A DNA stretch of 64,000 bases from Tardibacter chloracetimidivorans (GTDB lineage: Bacteria; Pseudomonadota; Alphaproteobacteria; Sphingomonadales; Sphingomonadaceae): NCBI RefSeq assembly GCF_001890385.1, contig NZ_CP018221.1, positions 3,235,001 through 3,299,000 of the forward strand, in the 5' to 3' direction. The position numbers were made by a program, and so were the translations under genes. Below, piece by piece: positions 46,577-56,147 of this stretch (positions within the stretch are counted from its first letter, which is position 1; each line of letters begins with the position of its first letter). A model generated the notes under the pieces. It ran no database searches. It was not told the origin of the DNA and was given only the letters and a program-made list of their open reading frames with translations.

Positions 46577-47737
46577 ATGCGCTTTAGGTTTTGCGAAAAG
46601 CTGATCGGGCTTGGCCTTCTGCCGGTGCTGGCGGTTCTTGCCGCCTGTGGCGGCGAAGGCGCACCTCCGTCGCCGCCTCCGCCCGAGGTGGACGTTATGA
46701 CGATCCGCGCCGCATCGGTTTCCTATACGATCGAGCTTCCAGCGCGCGTGCAGGCTAAGCGCACGGCGGAGGTGCGTGCGCGGGTCGACGGCATTGTCGA
46801 GCGACGCCTCTATGTCGAAGGGTCCGACCTAAAGGCGGGAACGCCGATGTTCATTATCGACCCCCAAGAGATGCGGGCGGCGTACAATGCCGCGCGGGCG
46901 GCGCTCGCACGGGCGGAATCCGTGTTGGCCAACGCCAGGCAGGATGTCGAGCGCTACCGGCCGCTCGTCAAGCGGGAGGCGATCAGCAAGCAGGAATATG
47001 ATGCGGCGACGGCGCGCGCGGCGCAGGCCGCTGCAGACGTCGAATCGGCCAGGGCGCAGGCCGACCGGGCGGCGCTGGATCTGAACTATGCGCGGGTGAC
47101 CGCTCCCATATCCGGCCGTGCCGGGCGCGCTCAGGTGACCGAGGGGGCGCTGGTCAGCGCCAGCCAGGCTACGTTGCTCGCCACCATCGAGCAGCTCGAT
47201 CCCGTCTATGTGAACTTCTCCCAGTCCAATGCCGAACTGCTCCGCCTCCGGCGCGCGGTCGATTCCGGGGCGTTGCAGTCGGGCGGGGTCAATCGCATCC
47301 AGGTTCATCTGGTGCTTGACGACGGCAGTGAATATCCGCTGCCCGGCCGTGTGGATTTCCTCGACATGGCCGTCGACCCGTCGACCGGCAGCGTTTCACT
47401 CAGGGCGGAGTTTCCCAATCCGCGCAACATCCTGCTTCCGGGGCAATTTGTCAGGGCGCAGGTGGATATCGGCTCGCTCCGCGAGGGCATTCTCATCCCG
47501 CAAATCGCGGTGAAGATGGCCGATTCCGGCGCTTCGGTTTTCGTTGTCGATAAAAAGGGCCACGCCGTGCCGCGCTCGATCAGGCTGGGCGAAATGCAGG
47601 GCGACAAATGGGTGGTCCTCGAAGGACTGCGACCCGGCGAGAAGATCGTGACCAATGGCGTGCAGAAGGTGATGGCAGGCCAGCCCGTCAGGGTTGCGGG
47701 CAGCCCCTCCGCACGCGCTCCTCAGACAAAGCGTTAG
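46577..47737 (+). CDS. RND efflux periplasmic adaptor lipoprotein
   Basis: Membrane-fusion protein linking pump and outer-membrane channel, AcrA/MexA type. 386 residues from ATG 46577: lipoprotein signal with lipobox LAAC, a Pro-rich linker, then lipoyl and helical-hairpin domains (ARVDGIVERRLYVEGSDLKAG, a long Ala/Arg-rich coiled coil), and the beta-barrel block GRAGRAQVTEGALVS. An upstream in-frame GTG (46526) would add an Arg-rich stretch and is less likely. Confidence 0.95.
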   Translation: MRFRFCEKLIGLGLLPVLAVLAACGGEGAPPSPPPPEVDVMTIRAASVSYTIELPARVQAKRTAEVRARVDGIVERRLYVEGSDLKAGTPMFIIDPQEMRAAYNAARAALARAESVLANARQDVERYRPLVKREAISKQEYDAATARAAQAAADVESARAQADRAALDLNYARVTAPISGRAGRAQVTEGALVSASQATLLATIEQLDPVYVNFSQSNAELLRLRRAVDSGALQSGGVNRIQVHLVLDDGSEYPLPGRVDFLDMAVDPSTGSVSLRAEFPNPRNILLPGQFVRAQVDIGSLREGILIPQIAVKMADSGASVFVVDKKGHAVPRSIRLGEMQGDKWVVLEGLRPGEKIVTNGVQKVMAGQPVRVAGSPSARAPQTKR

Positions 47738-47749
47738 GACCGGTTCCGC

Positions 47750-50700
47750 ATGGCCCGCTTTTTCGTAGACCGCCCGGTCTTTGCATGGGTGATCGCGCTG
47801 GTGATCGCGCTTGCGGGGCTGCTTGCGTTGCGCGGCCTTCCCATCGAGCAATATCCCGAGATCGCGCCGCCATCGCTGACGATCGACGTCAGCTATCCCG
47901 GCGCCGACGCGGCCACGCTGGAGCAGACGGTGACCACCGTCATCGAGCAGGAGTTGAACGGCGTGGAGGGCTTTCTCTACATGTCGTCCTCCAGCCAGTC
48001 GAACGGCACCGCGACGATCACCGTCACTTTCGAGTCGGGCACGGACATCGATCGCGCGCAAATGGATACGCAGAACCGGCTGCGGCGCGTCGAGGCGCGA
48101 CTGCCCGAGGAGGTGCGGCGGCAGGGGATTCAGGTTAACCGGGCGAATGCGGCGTTCCTGATGGTGGTTGCGCTTCATTCACCCAATGGTGCGCAAACCA
48201 CGCTTGATCTCGGCAATTTTGCAACGAGCAGGGTGATCGACGAGTTGCGGCGCGTCAATGGCGTGGGCGACGTCCGGCTGTTCGGGTCTGAATATGCCAT
48301 GCGCATCTGGCTCGATCCGGCCAAGCTCGTGGCCTACAATCTTTCGGCGGCGGAAGCGCTGGCGGCGGTGCGCGAACAGAACAGCCAGATCGCCGGTGGT
48401 CAGATCGGCGATCAACCCACAGCGCCCGGTGCCGCGCTCAACGCGACCGTTGTCACCCAGAACCGCTTCACGCGACCGGAACAGTTCGAACAGATCATCC
48501 TGCGGGCTAACCCGGACGGCTCGACCGTACGCCTTTCCGATGTTGGCCGGGTCGAACTCGGGGCGGTAAATTATGCGATGTCTGCGCGTCTTGACGGCAA
48601 GCCGATGGCGGGCATGGCGATCCAGCTCGCCACGGGGGCGAACGCGCTGTCCGCGTCGAGGGACGTGCGGGCCAAGATGGCCGAGCTGGCGCAAGGCTTT
48701 CCGGCAGGTATCGAGTGGGCGGCGCCGTTCGATACGACCGAGTTCATCGAGGTGTCGTTGACGGAGGTGGCGAAGACGCTGGGCGAGGCCATGATCCTGG
48801 TCTTCCTCGTCATGTATCTTTTCCTCCAGAACTGGCGGGCGACCATCATTCCGACAATCGTCGTGCCCATCGCGTTGCTCGGCTCGTGCATAGGGCTCTG
48901 GGTGCTGGGGTTTTCGATCAACGTGCTGACGTTGTTCGGCATGGTTCTCGCGATCGGCATCCTCGTCGACGACGCGATCGTCGTGATCGAAAATGTCGAG
49001 CGCGTTATGGAGGAGGACAAGAGCACTCCCTATGAAGCGACGATAAAGGCGGTCCGTCAGATCTACAGCGCCATCATCGGGATCACGCTGGTACTGGTTT
49101 CGGTCTTCATCCCGATGGCGTTCTTCCCCGGCTCCACCGGCGCGATCTATCGGCAGTTCGCGGTCACGCTCGCGCTGTCCATCTCCTTTTCCGGACTGCT
49201 GGCGCTCACCCTTACGCCGGCGCTCTGCGCCATGCTGCTGAAACCGCGGGACGAATCACACGCGGACAGCAGAAAACATGGCTATTTCGGCCGTTTTTTC
49301 CTCTGGTTCAATCGTTGGTTCGGACGGACCAGCGACCGTTATCGAAACGGGGTTGCCCGCGCGCTGCGTATACCCATGCGCTGGATGGCGGCATTCGGCG
49401 TGGTGGTGGTGCTGGTGATCGCCATGTTCCGGCTGATGCCCGGCGGCTTCCTTCCCGAGGAAGACCAGGGATATGTCATCACTGTCGTTCAGGCGCAGCC
49501 GGGCTCTACAACCCAGCGGACGAGCGAAGTCGTGGGGAGGCTGGAAAAATTCTACGCCGGTGAACCGCAGACGGAGGGCGTCGTCGCCGTCCTCGGCTTC
49601 AGCTTTTTCGGAAGCGGCCAGACGGCCGGGCTGTTGTTCACATCACTCACCGACTGGGACGAGCGGCCGGGTGAGGACAATTCCACCCAGGCGCTGGTCG
49701 GCCGGGCATTCGCGAAGTTCTCAGGCATCAAGGAGGCGATGGTGTTTCCCCTGAACCCGCCTTCGATCAGTTCCCTTGGCATCGCGGGGGGATTCACCTT
49801 CAAGCTGCAGGATCGCGCCGGTCTTGGACAAGAGGCGTTGCTCGCCGCCCGCAATCAGTTGCTCGGCGTGGCTTCACAAAGCGAGAAGCTGCAAGGTGTC
49901 CGCCCCGAAGGCATGGAAGACGCGCCCGAACTGCGGGTGCAGATCGACCGCGTCAAGGCGCGCGCGCTTGGCCTCTCCATAGCGGATGTGAACGGCACGC
50001 TCTCGATCGCCTTCGGGTCGGCCTATGCCAACGACTTCAATCGCGAGGGGCGGGTGCTCAGGGTGCTGCTGCAGGCCGAAGCGGCCGCGCGGATGACGCC
50101 GCAGGACATCCTGAACCTGCGGGTCCGCAACGCCGAGGGGCAGATGGTGCCGTTCAGCGCCTTCACCGAAGTAAGCTGGGAAGCGGGGCCGCCGTCGGTG
50201 CAGCGCTATAACGGCTATCCGGCGATGACGATTTCCGGCAACGCCGCGCCCGGCTATTCCTCCGGGGAGGCGATGGCGGAGATGGAGCGGCTGGCCGAAC
50301 AACTGCCCGAGGGCTTCGCCTATGAATGGACCGGCATCTCCTATGAGGAACAGCAGGCGGCCGGAGAGGCGACGATGCTGATGGGGCTTTCGCTTCTGGT
50401 CGTGTTCCTGCTGCTGGCGGCGCTTTATGAAAACTGGGGGATACCGCTTTCGGTGCTTCTCATCGTTCCGCTTGGCGTGTTCGGCGCGCTGCTGGCGGCC
50501 TGGCTGCGCGGCCTGCCGCTGGACATCTACTTCAACGTGGGTCTGGTGACGATCATCGGCCTGGCGGCAAAGAACGCAATTTTGATCGTGGAGTTCGCGC
50601 GCGAACAGGAGGCGGAAGGCAAGGAACTGACGGAGGCGATTCTCCAGGGCGTTCGGTTGCGTCTGCGCCCGATCATCATGACCTCGCTCGCATTCGTGCT

Positions 50701-50902
50701 GGGCGTCCTGCCGCTCGCCGCCAGCACCGGAGCGGGCGCGGCAAGCCGGATCGCGGTCGGAACGGGCGTGATGGGCGGCATGATCGCCGCCACGGCGCTC
50801 GGCATCTTCTTCACGCCCGTCTTCTATCTCATCGTCCGGCGCTGGGTCAGCCGGCGCAAGCCGCTGCTGCCGGGGGAGAAGGAAAGGGCGCTGCATGGCT
50901 AG
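47750..50902 (+). CDS. RND multidrug efflux permease, HAE1 family
   Basis: 1050-residue proton-driven inner-membrane transporter of AcrB/MexB type. Seen: N-terminal ARFFVDRPVFAWVIALVIALAGL, two large periplasmic loops, twelve predicted helices, and the proton-relay pair of Asp in GILVDDAIVVIENVER. Twelve bases after the adaptor; its stop overlaps the outer-membrane gene by eight bases. Likely exports hydrophobic drugs, dyes or detergents; substrates cannot be read from sequence. Confidence 0.97.
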   Translation: MARFFVDRPVFAWVIALVIALAGLLALRGLPIEQYPEIAPPSLTIDVSYPGADAATLEQTVTTVIEQELNGVEGFLYMSSSSQSNGTATITVTFESGTDIDRAQMDTQNRLRRVEARLPEEVRRQGIQVNRANAAFLMVVALHSPNGAQTTLDLGNFATSRVIDELRRVNGVGDVRLFGSEYAMRIWLDPAKLVAYNLSAAEALAAVREQNSQIAGGQIGDQPTAPGAALNATVVTQNRFTRPEQFEQIILRANPDGSTVRLSDVGRVELGAVNYAMSARLDGKPMAGMAIQLATGANALSASRDVRAKMAELAQGFPAGIEWAAPFDTTEFIEVSLTEVAKTLGEAMILVFLVMYLFLQNWRATIIPTIVVPIALLGSCIGLWVLGFSINVLTLFGMVLAIGILVDDAIVVIENVERVMEEDKSTPYEATIKAVRQIYSAIIGITLVLVSVFIPMAFFPGSTGAIYRQFAVTLALSISFSGLLALTLTPALCAMLLKPRDESHADSRKHGYFGRFFLWFNRWFGRTSDRYRNGVARALRIPMRWMAAFGVVVVLVIAMFRLMPGGFLPEEDQGYVITVVQAQPGSTTQRTSEVVGRLEKFYAGEPQTEGVVAVLGFSFFGSGQTAGLLFTSLTDWDERPGEDNSTQALVGRAFAKFSGIKEAMVFPLNPPSISSLGIAGGFTFKLQDRAGLGQEALLAARNQLLGVASQSEKLQGVRPEGMEDAPELRVQIDRVKARALGLSIADVNGTLSIAFGSAYANDFNREGRVLRVLLQAEAAARMTPQDILNLRVRNAEGQMVPFSAFTEVSWEAGPPSVQRYNGYPAMTISGNAAPGYSSGEAMAEMERLAEQLPEGFAYEWTGISYEEQQAAGEATMLMGLSLLVVFLLLAALYENWGIPLSVLLIVPLGVFGALLAAWLRGLPLDIYFNVGLVTIIGLAAKNAILIVEFAREQEAEGKELTEAILQGVRLRLRPIIMTSLAFVLGVLPLAASTGAGAASRIAVGTGVMGGMIAATALGIFFTPVFYLIVRRWVSRRKPLLPGEKERALHG

Positions 50903-52322
50903 TTCGCGGAATCGTCGCGCGGCCGTTGCCGCCGTGGCGCTGGCGCTGCTCGCCGGATGCACGATGCAGCCGCGCTACGAGCGGCCGACGCCTCCGGTCG
51001 CGGAGAGTTGGCCAACGCTGGCTCCCGATCTGGAGGCCGGGCCGGCGGCGACGGACATCGGCTGGCAAACGTTCTTCAACGATGAGCGGCTGAGGCGGCT
51101 GATCGCGCTCGGCCTCGCCAACAACCGCGATCTACGCGTGGCCGTGCTGCGTATAGACGAGGCGCGCGGGCAATATCGTATCCAGCGCGCCGATCTTCTG
51201 CCCGGCGTCGACGTCAACGCGGCCGCTGCGCGCAGCAAGACCAGCCCAGCCTCCGTCGGCCCGTCCATTCCGCCTAATGCAGTGTCGTCCGGAGCGGGCG
51301 ACCAGTTTCAGGTCAATGTCGGAGTTTCGTCGTTCGAGCTAGATTTCTGGGGCCGCGTCCGCAGCCTCAGCGACGCCGCTCGCGCTAGCTACCTCGCTAC
51401 CGTCGAGGGCGAGCGCGCCTTTCGAATCTCGCTGATCGCCGACATCGCCTCCGCCTATCTGTCGCTGCGGGCGCTGGATGAACGAATCGCGCTGGCGGTG
51501 GGGACGCTGGAAAGCCGCAACAAGGGGCTGGAGCTTGCAAAGCTGCGGCGCGACGCTGGCGTCACTTCCGCGCTCGACTATCGTCAGGCGGAGACGCTCT
51601 TGACCCAGGCGGAGACGGAGCTCGCATCGCTGCGCCGCCAGCACGCCCAGACGCGCAACGCCTTGGGCGTGCTGATCGGCGGCCCGCTTCCGCAGGATCT
51701 TCCGCCGCCGATGCCGCTTCTCTCGCAGGTCGATCAGCGGGTCGGCGCGGCGGTGCCGTCCGATGTGCTGGTAAGTCGGCCGGATGTGCTCAGCGCCGAG
51801 CAGCGCCTGCGCGCCGCCAACGCCAATATCGGTGCGGCCCGCGCCGCCTTCTTCCCGCGCATCAGCCTGACGGGCAGCTTCGGCTACGCCTCGACCGATC
51901 TCGATAATCTTTTCGGCGATGACGGCGAGACGTGGAGCTTTGGTCCGTCGCTTGTCCTCCCGATCTTCGATTTCGGGCGCAATGCGGCCAATCTCGATGT
52001 CGCCGAGGCGCGCAAGGACATTGCCGTTGCGACCTATGAGCGGACGGTACAGACCGCCTTTCAGGAGGTGGCTGATGCGCTTGCCGCCCGCCGCTATCTG
52101 ACCGAGCAGGTCGACGCGCAGGCAAGGGCGCTCGCCGCGCAGCGCGACCTCGCAGAGCTGGCCGAGCTTCGCTACCGGAACGGAGTGGCGAACTATCTGG
52201 AGGTGCTGGACGCCCAGCGAAACCTCTTCGCAGCCGAGCAGGCGCTGGTCGAAAGCCGCCGCGAACTGCTCGCCAGCCTCGTCTCGCTTTATGTGGCGCT
52301 GGGCGGCGGCCTCAATCCCTGA
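50895..52322 (+). CDS. Outer-membrane efflux lipoprotein, NodT/OprM type
   Basis: 475-residue TolC-like channel lipoprotein: signal with lipobox LLAGC, two OEP repeats (for example QFQVNVGVSSFELDFWGRVRSLSDAARA and SWSFGPSLVLPIFDFGR-like). Completes the tripartite pump with the two preceding genes, and overlaps the permease by eight bases. Its 3' end overlaps the convergent malonyl-CoA synthase by 11 bases. Confidence 0.95.
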   Translation: MASSRNRRAAVAAVALALLAGCTMQPRYERPTPPVAESWPTLAPDLEAGPAATDIGWQTFFNDERLRRLIALGLANNRDLRVAVLRIDEARGQYRIQRADLLPGVDVNAAAARSKTSPASVGPSIPPNAVSSGAGDQFQVNVGVSSFELDFWGRVRSLSDAARASYLATVEGERAFRISLIADIASAYLSLRALDERIALAVGTLESRNKGLELAKLRRDAGVTSALDYRQAETLLTQAETELASLRRQHAQTRNALGVLIGGPLPQDLPPPMPLLSQVDQRVGAAVPSDVLVSRPDVLSAEQRLRAANANIGAARAAFFPRISLTGSFGYASTDLDNLFGDDGETWSFGPSLVLPIFDFGRNAANLDVAEARKDIAVATYERTVQTAFQEVADALAARRYLTEQVDAQARALAAQRDLAELAELRYRNGVANYLEVLDAQRNLFAAEQALVESRRELLASLVSLYVALGGGLNP

Positions 52323-53790
52323 ACAGAGCGGCGTGCTCCGCCCGCAGCCGCGCCTTTTCCACCTTGCCCATCGCGTTGCGCGGCAGCGACGGCACGATAA
52401 GCACGCGGCGTGGCTGCTTGAAACGCGCAAGGCTGGGGGCGATCGCATCGCGCACCGACTCTTCTGAGAGCGCAGCCCCCGGCTGGGTCGTCACCACCGC
52501 GACGACAGCCTCGCCAAGGTCGGGATGCGGCACGCCGATCACCGCCGATTCCGCCACCCCCGGCACGGCGTCGATCAGCAGCTCGATTTCCCTGGGATAG
52601 ATGTTGTAGCCGCCCGCGATGATCAGGTCCTTGGCGCGGCCGACGATGGAGATGCGCCCGTCCTCCGCGATCGTCGCGACATCGCCGGTGATGAACCAGC
52701 CGTCGGCCGTATGTTCCTCGGCCGTTTTCTCCGGCATCCGCCAATAGCCTGAAAACAGGCCCGGTCCCCTTATTTCCAGGACGCCGGGACCGGCGCCGCC
52801 ACCGCCGATGCGGGCTTCGGTTTCGGGCAGCGGATAGCCCACGGTTCCGGCCAGGCGTTCGCCGTCATAGGGATTGGACGCGATCATCCCAGCCTCGGTC
52901 ATGCCATAGCGCTCCAGGATGGCATGCCCCGTCCGTTCGGCGAAGGCGGCGAAGGTTTGCGGCAGCAGCGGGGCCGAGCCGGAAATGAAGATGCGCATGT
53001 TTCCGGCCAGTTCGCGCGTGAAGCCGGGGCTGTCCAGCAGCCGCGTGTAGAAGGTCGGCACGCCCATCATCGCGGTTGCGCCATCCAGCGCCGCGATCAC
53101 CGCATCGGCATCGAACCGGGGCAGGAAGCGTATGGTGGAGCCGGTCAGCAGCGGCAGGTGCAGCCCCACGAACAGGCCGTGGACGTGGTTGATCGGAAGC
53201 GCGTGGGCCAGAATATCGTCGGTCGTCCAGCGCCATAGATCGACCAGCGCCCGGGCGTTTTCCCCCAGCGCGCGATGGCTGATCATCGCGCCCTTGGATC
53301 GGCCGGTCGTTCCGGATGTGTAAAGGATCGCGGCAAGGTCTTCGGCATCACGATCGGCCACAGCCGGCGCGTCCGACGTTGCAGCTGCCATCAGGCTTCC
53401 GCCGCCGTCCGCACCCAGTGTCAGCAGCGCGGGCGCAAGGCCCTGGCAGGCCGCCTCGTCCTTGGGGTCGCACACGAGAAGCGCGGGCTCGGAATCGTCG
53501 ACGAAGCCCTTGATCTCGGCCGTGGTATAGGCGCTGTTCAGCGGCAGGAAGATCGCGCCCGTCCGCAGCGACGCGAGATAAAGCAGCACTGCTTCCGGCG
53601 ACTTTTCGACCTGTGCCGCAACCCTGTCTCCCGGCTTGATCCCGGCGGCAAGCAAGGCTGATGCGACGGCCGCGACGCGGCGGTCAAGCTCGGAATAGGC
53701 GATGGACCGCGCATCGCCCGTATCCAGGAACAGCCTGTCGCCCGCGCCTGCCGCCGCCCGCAGAAGGGCGTGGTAGAGGTTGCCCGCCAT
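52312..53790 (-). CDS. matB: Malonyl-CoA synthase (AMP-binding family)
   Basis: 492-residue acyl-CoA synthetase, most like MatB, which makes malonyl-CoA from malonate, ATP and CoA. Seen: AILYTSGTTGRSKGA (ATP loop), FLPLNSAYTTAEIKGF and VAAQVEKSPEAVLLYL typical of the MatB group, GWFITGDVATI, and the catalytic Lys in NAMGKVEKA. It follows maeB by 10 bases on the same strand, so it is probably cotranscribed. Malonate specificity is inferred from recall of MatB sequences; a related acyl-CoA synthetase is the alternative. Confidence 0.8.
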   Translation of the reverse strand: MAGNLYHALLRAAAGAGDRLFLDTGDARSIAYSELDRRVAAVASALLAAGIKPGDRVAAQVEKSPEAVLLYLASLRTGAIFLPLNSAYTTAEIKGFVDDSEPALLVCDPKDEAACQGLAPALLTLGADGGGSLMAAATSDAPAVADRDAEDLAAILYTSGTTGRSKGAMISHRALGENARALVDLWRWTTDDILAHALPINHVHGLFVGLHLPLLTGSTIRFLPRFDADAVIAALDGATAMMGVPTFYTRLLDSPGFTRELAGNMRIFISGSAPLLPQTFAAFAERTGHAILERYGMTEAGMIASNPYDGERLAGTVGYPLPETEARIGGGGAGPGVLEIRGPGLFSGYWRMPEKTAEEHTADGWFITGDVATIAEDGRISIVGRAKDLIIAGGYNIYPREIELLIDAVPGVAESAVIGVPHPDLGEAVVAVVTTQPGAALSEESVRDAIAPSLARFKQPRRVLIVPSLPRNAMGKVEKARLRAEHAALFRD

Positions 53791-53800
53791 GGCCGGGCCG

Positions 53801-56062
53801 TCAGCGCACCACGCCGGCAGCCGCGAGCACCGCCATCGTCGTCAGGTCCGACGCGGTCGATGTCATCGCCGCGATCTGCACCGGCTTCGCCATGCCGACG
53901 AGGAACGGGCCAAGCACGGTGCCGTGGCCGAGTTCCTTCAGCAGCTTTGCCGATATGTTGGCTGATTGCAGGCCGGGCATGATCAGCACGGTTGCCGGGC
54001 CGGACAGGCGGCTGAACGGATAATGCCGGTTCATGTCGCGATTGAGCGCGACGTCGGGCGTCATCTCGCCCTCATATTCAAAGCCGACGCCGCGCATGTC
54101 GAGCAGCCTCACGGCGTCGCGGATCGTGTCCAGCCATTTGCCGGGCGGGTTGCCGAAATTGGCGTAGGAGAGGAAGGCGACGCGCGGCTCCTGTCCCATC
54201 GCGCGGGCCACCGTCGCCGTCTGTTCGGCGATGTCGGCCAGTTCGGACGCGGTCGGGCGCTCGTTGACCGTCGTGTCGGCAATGAAGACGGTGTGCTTCT
54301 GGCCCACCATCATGTGGATGCCGAAGGGCACATGGCCGCCGGCCGGATCGATCACCAGCTTCACCTGCACCATGGTCTGGCGGAAGTGACGGGTAACGCC
54401 GGTGATCATCGCATCACCCATCCCCATGTCCAGCATCAGCGCGCCAAAGACGTTGCGGTCGTTATTGACCAGCCGCTGGCAGTCGCGCAGCAGATGCCCC
54501 TTGCGCTGGAGACGCGCGTAGAGCCGCTCCACCATTTCAGGCACACCGGGGGAAACCCGGGCGTTGTGGATCTCGAAGTCGGCGGGGTTCACGCCAAGCC
54601 GCTCCAGGCTGCGGCGCACCGGTTCGTCACGGCCGACGAGCAGCGGCGTTCCATAACCGCCTTCGCGGAAGGATATGGCGGCGCGAAGCACGACTTCTTC
54701 CTCCGCCTCGGCGAAGATGACCCGCTTGGGGTGCGCCCGGGCCTGCTCGTAGGCGGATGCAAGCACCGCCGTGGTCGGGTTCAGTCGGGCGCGAAGCTCT
54801 GTCCTGTAGGCCGCCTCGTCCAGGATCGGGCGGCGGGCCACGCCCGAGTCCATGGCCGCGCGCGCCACGGCGAGCGGCACTTCCTCGATCAGCCGGGGGT
54901 CGAACGGCGCGGGGATGATATAGTCGGGGCCAAAGCTGCGCGCGCCTCCATAAGCGGCTGCGACTTCCTCGGGCACCTGCTGGCGGGCCAGTTCGGCCAG
55001 CGCGCGGGCGGCGGCAACCTTCATCTCCTCGTTGATGGTCGTCGCGCGCACGTCCAGCGCACCCCGGAAGATGTAGGGAAAGCCCAGCACATTGTTGACC
55101 TGGTTCGGATAGTCAGAGCGGCCCGTCGCCATGATCGCGTCCGACCGCACCGCCTTCACGTCTTCCGGCCGGATTTCCGGATCGGGATTGGCCATGGCGA
55201 AGATGATCGGCTTGTCCGCCATCGACTTGACCATGTCTTGCGTGACCGCGCCCGCCACCGACAGGCCGAAGAACACGTCCGCGCCGCGCATCGCGTCGGC
55301 GAGCGTCCGGTCGGTGGTCTCCGCTGCATGGGCGGATTTCCACTGGTTCATGCCTTCGGTGCGGCCCTTGTAGATCACGCCCTTGGAATCGCAGAGCACG
55401 ACGTTGTTGGGCTTTACACCCATCGCCTTCGCCAGTTCGGTACAGGCGATGGATGCAGCGCCCGCGCCGTTGACGACGATCTTGATGTCTTCCATCCGGC
55501 GTCCGGTGAGGTGGACGGCGTTGATGAGGCCGGCTGCGGAGATGATCGCGGTGCCATGCTGATCATCATGGAACACGGGAATGTTCATCCGTTCCCTGAG
55601 CGCCTGCTCGATAATGAAGCATTCGGGCGCCTTGATATCTTCAAGGTTGATTCCGCCAAAGCTCGGCTCCATCAGCGCGACCGCATTGACGAAAGCATCC
55701 GTATCCTCGGTGTCCAGTTCGAGGTCGATTGAATCGACGTCGGCGAAGCGTTTGAAAAGGACGGCCTTGCCTTCCATCACCGGCTTCGATGCAAGCGCGC
55801 CCAGATTGCCCAGGCCCAGAATGGCCGTGCCGTTGGAGATAACGGCGACGAGATTGCCCTTGACCGTATAGTCATAGGCCGTGGCGGGGTCTTTGGCGAT
55901 GGCCAGCACGGGAACGGCGACGCCGGGTGAATAGGCGAGCGAGAGGTCGCGCTGCGTCGCCATCGGCTTTGATGCGACGATCTCGATCTTGCCCGGCCGT
56001 CGGCCCGAATGAAACAACAGTGCCTCGCGTTCCGAAAACTGGACGTTGCTGCCTTCGCTCAT
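53801..56062 (-). CDS. maeB: NADP-dependent malic enzyme with phosphotransacetylase-like domain
   Basis: Converts malate to pyruvate, CO2 and NADPH. 753 residues: the malic domain ([25 protein letters not shown]) and NAD(P)-binding Rossmann region ([16 protein letters not shown]) up to about 430, followed by a C-terminal domain homologous to phosphate acetyltransferase (about residues 440-750) that in the MaeB family has no proven catalysis and binds acetyl-CoA as a regulator. Diverges from mutS across 85 bases. Confidence 0.95.
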   Translation of the reverse strand: MSEGSNVQFSEREALLFHSGRRPGKIEIVASKPMATQRDLSLAYSPGVAVPVLAIAKDPATAYDYTVKGNLVAVISNGTAILGLGNLGALASKPVMEGKAVLFKRFADVDSIDLELDTEDTDAFVNAVALMEPSFGGINLEDIKAPECFIIEQALRERMNIPVFHDDQHGTAIISAAGLINAVHLTGRRMEDIKIVVNGAGAASIACTELAKAMGVKPNNVVLCDSKGVIYKGRTEGMNQWKSAHAAETTDRTLADAMRGADVFFGLSVAGAVTQDMVKSMADKPIIFAMANPDPEIRPEDVKAVRSDAIMATGRSDYPNQVNNVLGFPYIFRGALDVRATTINEEMKVAAARALAELARQQVPEEVAAAYGGARSFGPDYIIPAPFDPRLIEEVPLAVARAAMDSGVARRPILDEAAYRTELRARLNPTTAVLASAYEQARAHPKRVIFAEAEEEVVLRAAISFREGGYGTPLLVGRDEPVRRSLERLGVNPADFEIHNARVSPGVPEMVERLYARLQRKGHLLRDCQRLVNNDRNVFGALMLDMGMGDAMITGVTRHFRQTMVQVKLVIDPAGGHVPFGIHMMVGQKHTVFIADTTVNERPTASELADIAEQTATVARAMGQEPRVAFLSYANFGNPPGKWLDTIRDAVRLLDMRGVGFEYEGEMTPDVALNRDMNRHYPFSRLSGPATVLIMPGLQSANISAKLLKELGHGTVLGPFLVGMAKPVQIAAMTSTASDLTTMAVLAAAGVVR

Positions 56063-56147
56063 CTACCAGATACCTCCCTACTCTATTTTCTCCCTTGAAG
56101 CCCGGCGCGCTTCCACGCAAGCCTCGCATGCGTCCGCAGGGGTAAAG

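Noticed and set aside
53966-55732. Long plus-strand open frame opposite maeB
   Set aside because: Its product is rich in His, Arg and Val without family features, while the minus strand encodes a full malic enzyme.
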